Source: Pseudoalteromonas luteoviolacea DSM 6061
GTDB lineage: Bacteria > Pseudomonadota > Gammaproteobacteria > Enterobacterales > Alteromonadaceae
NCBI RefSeq assembly: GCF_001625655.1
Contig: NZ_AUYB01000102.1
Location: forward strand, 62,001-126,000
Direction: 5' to 3'
Length of the DNA: 64,000 nucleotides
The position numbers and the translations under genes are program-made. Positions 17,813-27,700 of this stretch are shown here, piece by piece (the stretch's first letter is position 1; every line of letters starts with the position of its first letter). Under the pieces are notes generated by a model. It made no database searches. It was given only the letters and a program-made list of their open reading frames with translations, and was not told the origin of the DNA.

Positions 17813-20440
17813 ATGATAAAGTCTAAATTATCTCAATACATAACCTTGGCTCTGTGTCTTTCTAGTACACATGCTTTTGGCCAAGAGTTGGTTAACGACG
17901 GCCAGTTCAATGCACTCAGTTTGCAAGAAGCACAGGCAAGTTCTGAGTCAACCAATTGGCAGGTATCTTCTGCTGATAGCGCTGGCATATTCAACCCAAC
18001 TCTCTCTCAGTATTCTTCACACGAAACCATTAATAACATTGGATTTGCAAATGCTGGGGCAAAACTTAGTCAAGACTTGTTAACCCCTCTTGATATGCAA
18101 AGTACATATACGGTCTCTGCGAATGTGGGTTGGAGAAATGACAGTAACGCGTATAATTTTAAAATTGGTTTTAGAATCAATGGCGAATTTATTGATCTCA
18201 CGCCAAATATACAACTTCAGCAAGGCCAATTGAAACCAATTTCAGTCTCATTCACACCAAGTAGTGTACATCAAGCTTTAGTTGACTCCGCACAACCAAT
18301 CGTATTGGAGCTTGTAAACTCTGATACGCAGGTAAGTGTTGTGGACTTCGACGCTGTATCAGTAACCATCGCGCCTAAAAATGCTGACAGTGATGGGGAC
18401 GGTATGACCGACACCTGGGAAGTTTTATATGGCCTTAACCCAGCTGATCCGAGCGATGCTCAATCAGATTTGGATGGTGATTTAGCTACTAACTTAACTG
18501 AGTTTTTAAACAATACAGATCCATCTGATAGTACCAGTCTACCAAGTGCGTTTAGCCAAACATTAGATGGCAATACCGAAATTGCCGGCGCACTGAGGTT
18601 AAAGCCGCAAACAAGCTCTCCCGTTCTTTGTGACTCAGCTCATGAAGGTTCTATGTACTACAACAGTGTCGAAAAGCAGGTATTCATCTGTGACGGAGCT
18701 GTTTGGAGTGAATTCAAAGGTATACAAGGTGAGCAAGGTGTTCAGGGGCCGCAGGGCATTCCAGGCATACAAGGCCTTCAGGGCGAAACTGGAGCGGCTG
18801 GTGCAACTGGTGCAATTGGCCCACAAGGGGACAGAGGCCCAATTGGTCCGCAAGGGCCTCAAGGTATTCAGGGTGTACCAGGCACAACTCATTGGCAAGA
18901 TGGCTCAGGCAAAGTAACCACCAATGTAAATGTGGGTATAGGCACAGTGACACCTTCAGCGGCACTAGAAGTGATTGGTAATGCCATCGCAAATACCCCT
19001 ATTCAGCCTAACCACCTTGTAACTAAAGGGTATACGGACTCTGCAGATAGAATGCTTATGGCCAAGTACGATGAACTTTTGGCTATGCTGACAGTATTGA
19101 ATAACGAAGTATTCCCAAGTGATGGCTCAAGCTGTGCGAATGTACTCGCGGCGACCCCTTCAGCACAAAGTGGCATATACCTCATTGATGCAGATGGCCC
19201 TGGTGGCGAACAAGGCATTTATTATTATTGTGATATGCAAGACCCAAGTGCATCTCGCAAAGCTATTTTCGCGCAAGAAACTGGACCAAATAAAAACATT
19301 GCTTTGGTTTATACAAATTCATTACAACCAGCAAGCTATACAGCAAGTGCCACTGTCTCAGGCTTTACCCCTGCCGGCGCATTTGATGGACACTTATACT
19401 ACACCGCTCCGGAAAGAAAAATAAACCTTGATGCTGGAGACTATATTTCCCATGGAATTTGGCTTGGGCCTGCAAACAGCAATGAGTGGTTGCAAGTTGC
19501 GTTTGCCAAAAAAGCGGTTATTACCGCATTTAGTACCCAAGTTGCGATGCATGATGCTAATTTTGCGCCAAGAACACCAAATGAAGCAATATTGCAGGTT
19601 TCAGATGATGGCGTCAATTTTGTTGACCATGAACACCTTACTATGGACAAAGGAAAGGCGACAGTAACGCTTCAACGTCCTGCCGTTGGCACGTACTTTA
19701 GGCTGCTAGTACTTTCGACTCATGGCTCTTCAAGCCGTACTCAAATTGATGAAATGGAATACCACGGATTTTTCATTGATGAATTTGGGTTAGATCCTGA
19801 TACCGCGCAGGGCGTAAACTGCAGAGATATTCAACAGAAAAATGCTGGCGCTACTTCAGGGTATTATAAAATTGACCCAGATGGAGCCGGTGGATTGGCC
19901 CCCTTTACGGCATACTGTGACATGGATACATTAGGTGGTGGTTGGACTCTGTTTGCCAACCATGCCGATGGAATCGAAAGAAAACTGGAGAGAGATCCTG
20001 TTAAGATTGATCAATATGGTGTGTTGGCAGCCGCCCAATGGCAAGCATTGAGAGATACCATGACAGAGGGGCTCATGTTTATCGATGAGAATCAAAAAGT
20101 ATCTATGATCTCTGCTTACAATGTCACTAATCCGACGGGTGTGGGATGCCAAAGTTTGATGGACAACACAGCTGCTGACCTAACTGCAACGTTCAACAAT
20201 ACACCACATATGGAAGGGTTAAATATTTTCCGCTCAGAGCCTACTGGCGTAGCATGTAATTATGTCGATAGCGGAACTTTCACAATGGCACAACTGGCAG
20301 ATAACACTGGTTATTATCAATATGATATTGCAGGCGCCGCAATATTTAATGGTAACCCAGAAAGACCTTTTTTAGTCTGGCCATACAGTACAATCTATGC
20401 TCATACTGAGCAAGACCAGCTAAAATACTTTATCAAATAA
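17813..20440 (+). CDS. Secreted modular protein: Ca-binding repeats, collagen-like stretch, F5/8-like and fibrinogen-like domains
   Basis: An 875-residue exported protein (signal peptide ending THAFG). The order of parts is: a beta-rich N-terminal domain (residues 25-190); thrombospondin type 3-like calcium-binding repeats (DSDGDGMTD and DLDGD, about 193-240); a short linker with YYNSVEKQVFICDGAVW; 19 perfect Gly-x-y triplets (303-359); a tail-fibre-like IGTVTPSAALEV strand; then two cysteine-bearing stretches with YYYCDMQ and YCDMDTLGGGWTLF, the hallmark of a fibrinogen C-terminal-like fold, with a discoidin-like domain between them. A surface-binding role is inferred. AAAGGAAA precedes the ATG. 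Confidence 0.85.
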   Translation: MIKSKLSQYITLALCLSSTHAFGQELVNDGQFNALSLQEAQASSESTNWQVSSADSAGIFNPTLSQYSSHETINNIGFANAGAKLSQDLLTPLDMQSTYTVSANVGWRNDSNAYNFKIGFRINGEFIDLTPNIQLQQGQLKPISVSFTPSSVHQALVDSAQPIVLELVNSDTQVSVVDFDAVSVTIAPKNADSDGDGMTDTWEVLYGLNPADPSDAQSDLDGDLATNLTEFLNNTDPSDSTSLPSAFSQTLDGNTEIAGALRLKPQTSSPVLCDSAHEGSMYYNSVEKQVFICDGAVWSEFKGIQGEQGVQGPQGIPGIQGLQGETGAAGATGAIGPQGDRGPIGPQGPQGIQGVPGTTHWQDGSGKVTTNVNVGIGTVTPSAALEVIGNAIANTPIQPNHLVTKGYTDSADRMLMAKYDELLAMLTVLNNEVFPSDGSSCANVLAATPSAQSGIYLIDADGPGGEQGIYYYCDMQDPSASRKAIFAQETGPNKNIALVYTNSLQPASYTASATVSGFTPAGAFDGHLYYTAPERKINLDAGDYISHGIWLGPANSNEWLQVAFAKKAVITAFSTQVAMHDANFAPRTPNEAILQVSDDGVNFVDHEHLTMDKGKATVTLQRPAVGTYFRLLVLSTHGSSSRTQIDEMEYHGFFIDEFGLDPDTAQGVNCRDIQQKNAGATSGYYKIDPDGAGGLAPFTAYCDMDTLGGGWTLFANHADGIERKLERDPVKIDQYGVLAAAQWQALRDTMTEGLMFIDENQKVSMISAYNVTNPTGVGCQSLMDNTAADLTATFNNTPHMEGLNIFRSEPTGVACNYVDSGTFTMAQLADNTGYYQYDIAGAAIFNGNPERPFLVWPYSTIYAHTEQDQLKYFIK
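18719..18889 (+). repeat. Collagen-like Gly-x-y repeat (19 triplets) within the secreted modular protein
   Basis: Codons 303-359 read as uninterrupted Gly-x-y triplets, rich in Gln and Pro (GPQ, GIQ, GIP). Such stretches form triple helices in bacterial and phage proteins and would trimerise the protein. The repeat is encoded by varied codons, so it is not a recent DNA tandem expansion. Confidence 0.9.
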
Positions 20441-20443
20441 CTC

Positions 20444-20470
20444 AAAACGCGGCGCAATAGCGCCGCTTTT
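20444..20470. terminator. Bidirectional terminator between the modular protein and tannase genes
   Basis: GCGGCGC (20449-20455) pairs with GCGCCGC (20460-20466) around AATA, flanked by AAAA and TTTT, so it can stop transcription from both converging genes. Confidence 0.85.
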
Positions 20471-20479
20471 GCGCTTGAC

Positions 20480-22147
20480 TTAATCCTCTAAATGACCAAT
20501 TTTAAAACTGCTCGCTTTGCTTGGGTCGCCTCTACCATCATAAATAGCTTGTTGCGGGTAAGGGTATGCAGGTCGCTCCCTTACAACTTCTCCCTGAGCG
20601 TTTTCTTTTTGTGTCAGTAAACTGCTTGGAGCAACTCCGCCAACTACCCAAGCCTCTAAAGCACTAATGGCATCGAAAGTTGAGTTTCCTGGGCCATCAA
20701 CACCACAGTGCGCAGCGCCCGGTAACAAAAATAATCTGGCAAAATCGCGAACTTCCTGGTTGTGGCTTTCCATAAACGCTTCAACTTCGTCATACCATTT
20801 GATGGTTGCCCCAGCAGGAACCGCTGCATCCGCCCAACCATGTATAACCAGCATTTTTCCGCCACTATTTTTAAAGTCTCTTAAATCAGGATCATCAGCA
20901 TCAATCATATTGCTGACATGTGCCAAATTTTCTTGTTCATCTTCATATGAAAAATCACGCCATTTGTAGTCGACATCAAGCGCTTGAGGATATGCTATGT
21001 ACTTTAGATACTCTGTTGCTGCATAGTAATGAAACGGTTTTAACTGAGTAAGTTGAGGGGCAACCCACCCCATCCACTCAGTTTCAGATCCATATGGTAG
21101 ACCCGCATAAATCACTTCCCCTTGCGCATTTTTGGAAGGTGCGTATAGCGCTTTAACCGCGTTAACTTGTTGCTGTGATAAACAGTCTTGTACTTTTCCG
21201 GCTTCACAAACTAGGGTTTGTGGATCAAAGTCACATTGAGTTGGGTCACTTATTACGCCATCGCTCACTCCATCAATCGAGTCGCATGCATTCACAACCG
21301 CATTGGCAATTTTGCTGATATCTTTTGGCAATAAGATTGGTTCATCTCGCTCATCTAAAATTGCACGCGCGTTATCCATACAATTAACCAAATTTACATC
21401 GGTATAGTTGATAGTAGGTCCTCTGGCTATTACCCCATCAAAGTCGTTAGGATATCGCTTTGCAGCCATGACACCTGCATGTCCACCTTTTGAACACCCC
21501 GTTATAAATGAATATTGCGGCTGGGTGTGATAAAACTTTTCGATTATTGCTTTTGCTGCTACGGCAACAACATGGTTTGCACGATAGGCAAAGTCTATCT
21601 TTCCTTGTTCATTATTCCGCGCCCACTTGCCATCAAACCCATAAGCGGTATGGCCACCATCATGGCTCATCGTTGCATAATGCCTTACAATACCTGCCAT
21701 TGGTGGATACGGACTCACATCTCCACAAAAGCCCATGCATGCATTAAGCAAATACTTTTGGTTCCATAGTTCACGTGCGGGTAAGCGTAATTCGAAGCGT
21801 ATAGTTGGCGTCACATAGCCTCGCACAAGGCAATGGTCTGGGAGATACTTTTGTGACCTGGGAATAGGCGCTCCCATTAACCGGCTATGTTTGTAGGCCC
21901 ACAAAGATTCCGTCGCATTCATTTCATAACCCTTAACAAAACGAGACTCAATCACATTGGTCGCGGCATCACCTCGTTCTAGTTTTGCAAAATTATCAAA
22001 TCGCAAAGACATACACGCCCTCTGCTGATCGCTCAGCTCAACTGCAGACTCTGAGGCAAATATGCTAGGTGAAAAATGCAACAACCCCAGCAGTGTTATC
22101 GAAAAAGTGGTTTTACCAAAAAAGCTAAATTTTATAGACATACCCAT
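20480..22147 (-). CDS. Tannase/feruloyl esterase family protein
   Basis: A 555-residue secreted esterase of the tannase/feruloyl esterase family, which cleaves esters of gallic, ferulic or similar aromatic acids. It has an N-terminal signal peptide, the nucleophile motif GCSKGG (Ser219), RGPTINYTDV, and the C-terminal GAAHCGVDG with the catalytic His. GGAGAT lies before the ATG at 22147; the ATG at 22141 is an equally possible start. A near-perfect Fur box lies 25 bases upstream, so expression should rise under iron limitation. No siderophore gene is adjacent. Substrate unknown. Confidence 0.88.
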   Translation of the reverse strand: MGMSIKFSFFGKTTFSITLLGLLHFSPSIFASESAVELSDQQRACMSLRFDNFAKLERGDAATNVIESRFVKGYEMNATESLWAYKHSRLMGAPIPRSQKYLPDHCLVRGYVTPTIRFELRLPARELWNQKYLLNACMGFCGDVSPYPPMAGIVRHYATMSHDGGHTAYGFDGKWARNNEQGKIDFAYRANHVVAVAAKAIIEKFYHTQPQYSFITGCSKGGHAGVMAAKRYPNDFDGVIARGPTINYTDVNLVNCMDNARAILDERDEPILLPKDISKIANAVVNACDSIDGVSDGVISDPTQCDFDPQTLVCEAGKVQDCLSQQQVNAVKALYAPSKNAQGEVIYAGLPYGSETEWMGWVAPQLTQLKPFHYYAATEYLKYIAYPQALDVDYKWRDFSYEDEQENLAHVSNMIDADDPDLRDFKNSGGKMLVIHGWADAAVPAGATIKWYDEVEAFMESHNQEVRDFARLFLLPGAAHCGVDGPGNSTFDAISALEAWVVGGVAPSSLLTQKENAQGEVVRERPAYPYPQQAIYDGRGDPSKASSFKIGHLED

Positions 22148-22171
22148 TTATCTCCTTTTAAGGGTTTAAAA

Positions 22172-22186
22172 TGATAACGATTATCA
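22172..22186. promoter_or_regulatory. Fur box upstream of the tannase-family gene
   Basis: TGATAACGATTATCA is a 7-1-7 inverted repeat, TGATAAc-g-ATTATCA, differing from the Fur consensus unit TGATAATnATTATCA at one position. It lies 25 bases before the start codon. Binding is inferred from the match. Confidence 0.8.
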
Positions 22187-22391
22187 ATTGCAATTTTGTT
22201 GTATAAAACTTAGAAACTCAAGTGAAATAAATGGAGAGGCATAAATGAGCAATACGCGAAGGTATTTAAGTAAAGTCTGGATAAGAATAGATTAATCATC
22301 TAACTGTTGAGTCAAAAAAGCAAAGACAAATGCCATTTCATTGCTTACGTGAATTGAGAGCTATAACCAATAACTATACCCCTGATGCAGT

Positions 22392-22426
22392 AACGTGGGT
22401 TAAAGCGCGGCTGGAAAACCCACGTT
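22392..22426 (-). terminator. Terminator-like hairpin of the response regulator operon
   Basis: AACGTGGGTT and AACCCACGTT form a perfect 10-bp stem just beyond the end of the response regulator gene on the minus strand. The rest of 22187-22391 has no gene or further structure that I can support. Confidence 0.6.
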
Positions 22427-22447
22427 TACTTTGAATTGACCAGTTAT

Positions 22448-23569
22448 TTAGTCAATAAGCTTGTCTAGCTTAATAAAAAAGTCATTGAACGTTGCAGACA
22501 TGTCCTCTGAATGTTCCTGAACCTGCTTCAGGTCATCTTTCGCTCCGTCTAACGTGTCTCTCAGTTGTTGCTCTTGTGCACTCGTCAAACCAAACTCTAG
22601 TATCGAGTCTTCAACATCAAAAATTAGCCGTTCAACTAACTCCTGACACGAATGACTGTAGTTTTTAAAGACTTGTTCAATGTCTTCTAGGTCCTTACTT
22701 GCCACCTGACTAAGTTCTCGTAGACCTTTATTTTTGGCTTGTATAGCTTGAATATTAGTTTGCAGACTCCGCAGTCTGGCGTCAGCACCTCTCACAATCA
22801 AGGCCAAAATGTCATTAAATCGACCATACTTTTCTTCATCTTCTATGGGCATATTTTTAACTAGCAAAGAACAATAACAGCTGTTGAAGAAGCTGCGCTT
22901 TTCAATATTAATCACCGTTTTACTTTCACGCCCTTTTTTGAGCAACTCACTTTCAAGTGGGTTTATCACGCCAAAATTACAAAAATCTCTAAACTCACCC
23001 AGTAACCCAATTTGCACAGATGCATTTAAGTCTAAATTACTGCATGTTTCTAATATGGCTTTCGATAAATCTGAAAGGGTATTACATTGGTAAGACTTTT
23101 CGATAAACTCAAGACATTGCCCTAGCTCACTGCAACTGGTGATGGCCGTCATCGTTACTTCTTCGGCTGTTTCGCAGCTCACTTTGAGCGTATCAATTTC
23201 ACTGCTGTATTTTACCAAGCGCTCAATTCTGAAGCTCAGCTCATCGGCGTCAAAAGGCTTAGTGATATAGTCATCCCCTCCTGCTTTAAAACCTTCAAGT
23301 TTATCTTCTATACAGTCTTTTGAAGAAATAAACAAAATCGGGGTGTCTGAATGATTCGGTCTACTACGTATCGCTTTGCAAACCTCATAACCATTCATAC
23401 CTGGCATCACAACATCTAGTAACACAGCATCATATTTACGCTCATCAAACAATGTAAGTGCGTCATCACCATTGAACGCCGAGAAATATTCGTGCTCCTC
23501 TCCTAACATTGTTTTTGCGATATCGTGATTGACGTCGTCGTCATCCACTAGCAAAACAGTGTAACTCAT
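22448..23569 (-). CDS. Response regulator with GAF-like and coiled-coil output
   Basis: A 373-residue protein. The receiver domain (residues 1-125) has the acidic pocket LLVDDDD, the phospho-acceptor Asp in VLLDVVMPGMNGYE, and the conserved Lys in YITKPF. Residues about 150-270 may be a GAF-like sensor with several cysteines (FFNSCYCSLLV), and the last 100 residues are helical and Gln/Glu-rich. There is no DNA-binding or GGDEF/EAL motif. It lies 18 bases after the HD-GYP gene, so the two form an operon, with the hybrid kinase divergent. Confidence 0.85.
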   Translation of the reverse strand: MSYTVLLVDDDDVNHDIAKTMLGEEHEYFSAFNGDDALTLFDERKYDAVLLDVVMPGMNGYEVCKAIRSRPNHSDTPILFISSKDCIEDKLEGFKAGGDDYITKPFDADELSFRIERLVKYSSEIDTLKVSCETAEEVTMTAITSCSELGQCLEFIEKSYQCNTLSDLSKAILETCSNLDLNASVQIGLLGEFRDFCNFGVINPLESELLKKGRESKTVINIEKRSFFNSCYCSLLVKNMPIEDEEKYGRFNDILALIVRGADARLRSLQTNIQAIQAKNKGLRELSQVASKDLEDIEQVFKNYSHSCQELVERLIFDVEDSILEFGLTSAQEQQLRDTLDGAKDDLKQVQEHSEDMSATFNDFFIKLDKLID

Positions 23570-23587
23570 ATCACCCCCGATTAAGTG

Positions 23588-24667
23588 CTAGTCTCGATAC
23601 TGTTGGGAAATATCAAAAAACAGTTCTTCTTTTTGCAAAAATTCATCCAGTAAGTCAGGGTCAAAATGTGTCCCCCTCCCTTCTTTCATAATTGCAATTG
23701 CTTTGTCATGCTCCATTGCGTCCTTGTATACACGCCTGCTAATCAGCGCATCGTACACGTCTGCTATTGCCATCAAACGAGCACTTAAGGGGATCTCCTC
23801 CCCTTTTAATCCCAATGGGTAACCAGAGCCATCCCATTTTTCATGATGGTAATGGGAGATTTCTTTTGCGGTTTGTAGAAAGCTATCCGTTTGGCCTAGC
23901 GCTGATTCAGCGGTTTCAATCGCATTGCGGCCAAACACGGTATGGTTTTTCATTATTTCAAACTCTTCGGCTGTTAGCTTGCCTGGTTTGAGTAGTACAT
24001 TGTCGGGGATCCCTACTTTGCCGATATCATGCAGTGGTGCCGACTTGTAGAAATTATTGATGGTTTCTGAGTTAAGTACTTCTTTGTACTTGTCTTTTTC
24101 ACTAATAATAGTTGCCAATAGTTTTACGTATAGTTGTGTACGGCGTATATGATTACCCGTCTCTTGGTCACGGGTTTCTGCTAAACTGGCCATTGCTTGT
24201 ATCGTGACATCCTGCAACCGAGACATTTGTTCAGTCCGCTTTTGTACTTCTTCTTCTAAATAATCATTTTTGTTTTTCAGAATATCTTTGGATTCTTTAT
24301 TAAGTAAATGTGTATTCAACCTCGCAAGCAAAATTGGTGGACTTATTGGTTTGTTAATATAATCACATGCGCCGAGTAAAAAACCTTTCTCTTCGTCCTC
24401 TACGCTGGTCTTTGCGGTTAGAAAAATGACCGGTATGTCACAGTAAATTTCATGTGACTTTAGATACTTAATTACTTCATAGCCATTCATTTTAGGCATC
24501 ACAACGTCTAATAAAATAATATCAACATTGTTTTTTGCCACAACCGAAATCGCAGCCTCGCCACTTTTAACTGCCAGTACTCGATACTTATCCTTAATGA
24601 TTTCCGTCATGAAAGCCAAATTCTCTTTAACGTCATCAACCACTAGCACTGTTTTTTGCTGTTCCAT
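23588..24667 (-). CDS. HD-GYP response regulator, probable cyclic-di-GMP phosphodiesterase
   Basis: A 359-residue response regulator (RpfG-like) that should hydrolyse cyclic di-GMP when phosphorylated. The receiver domain has VLVVDDVKEN, VDIILLDVVMPKMNGYE and the Lys in YINKPI. After a coiled linker, the HD-GYP domain has all key motifs: HDIGK (His213, Asp214), HHEKWDGSGYPLG, and ARLMAIADVYDALISRR. The ATG at 24667 is chosen since the family sequence starts there with GAAGGGA upstream; a 14-residue extension to 24709 is less likely. It is the first gene of a two-gene operon. Confidence 0.93.
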   Translation of the reverse strand: MEQQKTVLVVDDVKENLAFMTEIIKDKYRVLAVKSGEAAISVVAKNNVDIILLDVVMPKMNGYEVIKYLKSHEIYCDIPVIFLTAKTSVEDEEKGFLLGACDYINKPISPPILLARLNTHLLNKESKDILKNKNDYLEEEVQKRTEQMSRLQDVTIQAMASLAETRDQETGNHIRRTQLYVKLLATIISEKDKYKEVLNSETINNFYKSAPLHDIGKVGIPDNVLLKPGKLTAEEFEIMKNHTVFGRNAIETAESALGQTDSFLQTAKEISHYHHEKWDGSGYPLGLKGEEIPLSARLMAIADVYDALISRRVYKDAMEHDKAIAIMKEGRGTHFDPDLLDEFLQKEELFFDISQQYRD

Positions 24668-24758
24668 AGTCCCTTCTATTGATTTGTTGGACAATTGTTC
24701 ACCACACACAAAAATATAGGTCTATTATTACTGAAACGCCAAGCTTGGATAGGATCCG

Positions 24759-27700
24759 ATGAAAAGTTTAAGAATCAGCTTTTTTATCACATTCTCAATC
24801 ATGCTCTTAGTTAGTATCGGTATTGGGCTGATGTCTTACTATGTAAAAACCGAAGTGAGTGAGCTATCAGAAAAACAAACTCAGCTTTTCAAACTCACTG
24901 AGTTAGCTCATGAGTTAAAGCTTAGCTCCGATAATCTAACAAACTTTGCAAGGGCCTACGCAGTTACGGGCAATGACAAATGGCAACAGCTATTTAGTTA
25001 TACCTTGTTAGTACGTGATGGAAAAGTTCGCGCAGACAATGCAAACACCTATGATTATTGGGATAGCTTGGCAGCTCCTCACTCCAACTTACCGCCGATT
25101 GTACGAGTCAATGATGGGCACAACATTATTGAACGCTTTCAGCAGCTAGGTGCCCAAGATTTTGAGCTTTTACAAATGCAAAACGCACTTTCAACGTCTA
25201 ATGGGCTGGTTTCTTTAGAAAGGCGTGCTTTTAATTCTATTGAGGGTATTCACAAAGATGAATATGGTAACTGGGTCAAAGACGCTGCACCAGATTTAAT
25301 CAGTGCTCAAAAAATTCTTTTTAGCGACAACTACTTAATCGAAAAATCAAAAATAATGTCGGCGATAGGTGAAGCGCACAGGGCCATTACCACCCGGATC
25401 AATACAGAGCTTGAAAACCATCAGAATAGTTTAAGTAACGCCTACCTACTGAGAAACATCTTCAATTTGGTTCTGCTGGTCAATATTGCTCTATCATTCT
25501 ACTTATTATGGCGGCTATATATAAACCCAGTTGCATCAATTCAAAAGCAGGTTGTCACAAATGTCGAACAAGGCAATTATAATTTTACCTTGGACGAGTC
25601 TGTAAAAGGAGACTTGTCTGACTTGTCTAAATCTATGAATAAGCTGTTAGGTGATCTCTCTGAACAACTGGAATTCAACACCATCATGAAAGACTTTGGT
25701 CTTGCACTTCGAGGAAAGAAGAACCCGCATGAACTCGGAGAAGAGCTACTACAATTTTTAGAACAGCGTCTATCTGTGCCACTTTTAGGCCTTTATGTGT
25801 TTGAAGAACAAAAAGTACTAAATCGAGTTGCCGGAACCGGCTACAGCTCTAGCGCCGCAAGAACCTATAGTAATTATGACTCCATCCACTTTCATGTGCT
25901 AAGCACACAAAAGCCCTACTCGATGAAGTTCGAAAAAGATCAATATGCCATTGAGCTAAATGGTGAAAAGCTATCGATTTGCGAGCTTTATTACTTCCCG
26001 TTAGTGGTCAGCAATGACAGTATCGGCTTACTTGAACTCGGTAGTTTAGTTGCCTTAACAGACCAAGATTACAAGTGGATTAAATCCGTAATTAACGACT
26101 TAGCAGTAAGCCTACAACTTACTCAAAACATAGACTTACAATCAAAAGCTGAGAAACGTATTGTTGAACAACTAGAGTTAAACAAAAAAATCTTGGATGC
26201 CATACCAAGTCCCATGTATTACAAAAACAGTGCGGGCAAGTACCTTGGCGTCAATAGCGTTTTTCATCAATACTTTGGTACGTTCGATGCGGATGTACTG
26301 GACGCTACAGCAGAGGACATTTTCAACTATGAAATTGCACAAGTCTTTGAGCAATCCCACCAAGATCTACTAACAGGAAAGTCCAATCAGCATTATGAGA
26401 TTACCATTCAAAACTCAGAAAATATACCGCGTAATTTCATTGTCTATGAAGCCGTTTTCACCAATGCCGAAAATGAATTAGCGGGCGTTGTGGGTCTGTT
26501 GCTAGATGTGACAGAGCGCAAACAAATGGAACTAGAGCTGCGCCTAGCCAAAGACAGAGCGGACGAGATGAGTACCGCAAAAGGTGAATTTTTGGCTAAT
26601 ATGAGCCATGAAATTCGAACACCTATGAATGCCATTATTGGAATGAGCCACTTGGCACTTCGCACAGAGCTCAGCCCGCAGCAATCTGGTTATGTAAACA
26701 AGATTGACCAAGCTGCAAAAAGTTTACTTGGGATTATCAATGATATCCTAGATTTCTCTAAAATTGAGTCTGGCAAGCTAGAAGTTGAGCAAATAGATTT
26801 TTCTCTGCAAGAAGTACTTGATAATGTCGTCAATATAAACGTTATCAGGATGCAAGAGAAAGGGCTTGAAATGCTGCTTGATATTGCCCCTGACGTGCCA
26901 ATTAGCTTGGTTGGTGATCCGCTTAGGCTGGGCCAAGTACTTATCAACCTTTGTGGTAACGCGATTAAGTTTACCGAGCAAGGCGAAATCACAATCTCTG
27001 TTACGACCATCGAGCAACAAGAAAATACAGCCACTCTCAAATTCTCTGTCAAAGACACAGGAATTGGGATGACACAAGCGCAACAAGACAAGCTATTCCA
27101 AGCTTTCTCGCAGGCTGATGGCTCTATAACCAGAAAGTATGGTGGTACTGGACTTGGGCTGAGTATCTCGAAAAAACTTGTGGAACTCATGGATGGCACT
27201 ATCGGCGTAAATAGTGAAGAAGGTAATGGTTCTGAATTTTATTTCACAACACGTTGTGGGCTGCAATCAGCAAAACTAACAAATGTAATATGCCCAGATA
27301 GCCAGCTCGCTGGTAAACGGGTCTTAGTGGTTGATGACAACGAAAGTGCACGCTCAATACTGACTAATTTACTAAAAGCGATGAAGTTCAATGTCACTTG
27401 CAGCGCCAGTGGTGCTGGCGCCATTGAGCTGGTGCAAGCCAGTGAATATGACATTATTTTCATGGACTGGAAAATGCCCCATATGAGCGGCATTGATGCC
27501 ATCAAACATATAAAATCGCTCGAGCTGGAGATAGAGCCTAAGTATATTTTGGTCACTGCCTATGGCACCGACATAGGCATGAATGCAGAAATACATGACC
27601 TAATTGATGCCATCATACTAAAACCAGTTAATGCCTCTGTGTTACTCGATGCGATTATGGAATCTTTTGAGTTAACACCACAAGATTCAAAAGACATTGT

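Noticed and set aside
18635..18992. Minus-strand frames across the collagen-like repeat
   Set aside because: They mirror the repeat codons of the real gene and have no ribosome site.
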